Source: Maribacter aquimaris
Lineage (GTDB): Bacteria; Bacteroidota; Bacteroidia; Flavobacteriales; Flavobacteriaceae
Direction of reading: 5' to 3'
DNA length: 64,000 nucleotides
NCBI RefSeq assembly: GCF_014596745.1
Contig: NZ_JABTCF010000002.1
Coordinates: 62,001-126,000, forward strand
The notes beneath the pieces are model-generated. The model saw nothing but the letters and a program-made list of their open reading frames with translations, had not been told where the DNA came from and made no database searches. Shown here in pieces: positions 63,053 to 64,000 of the stretch. The translations under genes were made by a program, and so were the position numbers. Within the stretch, counting starts at the first letter, position 1. Every line of letters begins with the position of its first letter.

Positions 63053-63127
63053 GCTACGGATGTAACCCCTTAGGAAAACTCCCGGTCCAATTTAGGTATT
63101 GGCCATAGCATCCTAGCCAGTTCATAA

Positions 63128-63784
63128 CTACTCTTTGGTAATGATCAGCGTGGCTTTAGAGCCCTCGGACAATAACCATTTATTGGAATAGATCAAATTC
63201 CCCAAATCATCGTACACATCGACCTGTGCGGTATTAGGGCTGGAAGAACCTTCGTTCAGTGCTTCAAAATCCAAACGGTTAAAGCCCTTCTCCAAGTCTA
63301 CGTTTATTCCTTTAAAGCTAGCGGTTAAAAGCACATTGTAGTCTACAATTTCACCGTTCAATGAGATTTTTACACGGTCGCCATCCACGTATTCATGGTC
63401 ACGACAGACGATGCCCACGAATTTTCCATTGCTTTTGATATCACCTAAATACTGATCGCCGAATTTTTCCTTGGAACCTCCCTGTTTCTCGTAGCTCCTT
63501 ATTTTTGGGTCCAGTTTTAAATTATGGCCAGCTTGGAGCATTCCATTATCAAGATTCATATTAACAGGCATTCTGGTGAGTGAATCCCTTAGATTGATAT
63601 TGGGCTTAGGGTCAATTATTGAAGGAATATTCAAGGCAGCACCTTGGGATGTATTATTGTTGTTATCGGGGGTCGTAAGTGGTCCGATTTCCAATGGGGT
63701 ACTATTTGGAATATCGGTTTGTGCCGTCGCATGGAAGGACAGCATCAGCAATAAAGCAAAAATTAAAACAGTTCTTATGTACAT
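63128..63784 (-). CDS. exported protein of unknown function, conserved style
   Basis: The 218-residue precursor has a signal peptide (LLMLSFHATAQ). An Asn/Pro-rich linker (residues 21-75) leads to a beta-rich C-terminal domain with KSNGKFVGIVCRDHEYVDGD, VKISLNGEIVDYNVLL, GFNRLDFEALNEG and YDDLGNLIYSNKWLL. The shape is that of a small secreted beta-sandwich. I do not recognise a named family. It is isolated. Confidence 0.7.
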   Translation of the reverse strand: MYIRTVLIFALLLMLSFHATAQTDIPNSTPLEIGPLTTPDNNNNTSQGAALNIPSIIDPKPNINLRDSLTRMPVNMNLDNGMLQAGHNLKLDPKIRSYEKQGGSKEKFGDQYLGDIKSNGKFVGIVCRDHEYVDGDRVKISLNGEIVDYNVLLTASFKGINVDLEKGFNRLDFEALNEGSSSPNTAQVDVYDDLGNLIYSNKWLLSEGSKATLIITKE

Positions 63785-63932
63785 TACTTAGCCGTAAATT
63801 TCGGAATAAAGATAGCAATTACCCTGCCATAGGGACTTAAAGCCCTGTTAATTTCGTTTAGTTGTTATGGTTGGGGAACATCTTAGCATACAAAAAAAGA
63901 ATCATGGTATTTTAATACGACTATCATATCCT

Positions 63933-64000
63933 TTATTGTACTCCTTCCAATTGCTGCAGGAATGCCTTGTAATTTGTATTGTTCGGATATAACTGAACAA
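63933..64000 (-). CDS. 3' end of a gene running off the window
   Basis: Reading inward from the right edge on the minus strand, one frame is open to a TAA at 63933-63935 and encodes a plausible C-terminus, VQLYPNNTNYKAFLQQLEGVQ-like, of 22 residues. The other two frames read less protein-like. The gene itself lies outside the window, and no family can be given. Confidence 0.4.
   Translation of the reverse strand, partial: VQLYPNNTNYKAFLQQLEGVQ

Noticed and set aside
1-64000. tRNA or rRNA genes, CRISPR arrays, prophage, intact insertion sequences or replication origin
   Set aside because: No cloverleaf-forming tRNA, no rRNA segment, no regularly spaced repeats beyond the 11-bp operators, and no transposase, integrase or phage structural gene were seen.

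Overview
This window comes from a marine-type member of the Flavobacteriaceae (phylum Bacteroidota); the genus cannot be fixed from the sequence. The evidence is: type IX secretion C-terminal sorting domains (three proteins), phylum-typical families (DUF3127, DUF3098, DUF4271, DUF4296), -7 promoter boxes of the form TAnnTTTG with little Shine-Dalgarno sequence, a two-gene heme/glycosyltransferase arrangement and the ftsX-DUF3098-uppP-truB order. No rRNA, tRNA, CRISPR array, prophage or intact insertion sequence was found.

1-3070: the end of a flavin reductase, a DUF3127 protein and aat, followed by about 1 kb of debris-like DNA (a dispersed repeat, one doubtful small gene, inverted repeats). 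3071-16067: a metal-resistance island on the minus strand. A CzcA-type RND pump fused to its TolC-like outer-membrane partner, its adaptor, a DUF2231-like membrane protein, an HD-domain protein, an LTA-synthase-like phosphotransferase and a lipid kinase form one tightly packed operon. Beside it lie a lipoprotein rubrerythrin with a second DUF2231 protein, and a CzcRS/CusRS-like two-component pair. Three promoters here (pump operon, DUF2231-rubrerythrin unit, regulator pair) carry the same layout: four hexamers related to CTTAAG spaced exactly 11 bp apart, then 10 bp, then the -7 box. This defines a local regulon that I consider the best finding in the window.

16499-22392: an ECF sigma factor/anti-sigma/LTxxQ protein/beta-barrel operon, two broken genes (a lipoprotein split by one stop codon and an AlkD-like DNA glycosylase split by one extra base), tag, and small secreted proteins, with an unusual multi-hairpin inverted repeat at 21942-22020. 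22546-27659: a TetR regulator and a tripartite export system whose ABC subunit has lost every ATPase motif. 27794-34008: thioredoxin-like, TonB-like, truB, uppP, DUF3098, ftsX and a large secreted T9SS type B protein.

34193-48634: leuS, which carries an AT-rich expanded segment where the leucine-specific domain normally sits, then ald with a repeat-rich control region and a nearby Lrp-type regulator, a saccharopine dehydrogenase-like enzyme, hemD, DUF4271, two polyprenol-sugar glycosyltransferase-type genes, pyrC and an epimerase. 48738-64000: tyrS, a LuxE-like acyl transferase, two nearly cargo-free T9SS proteins, a PhoBR-like pair, trmB, a LysE-type exporter, an alkyltransferase-like protein, Mrp/NifU iron-sulfur carriers, an MsbA-like exporter, a lipoprotein penicillin-acylase-family enzyme, a PIF1-like helicase and a secreted protein of unknown function. 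Most of this last part is ordinary core genome.
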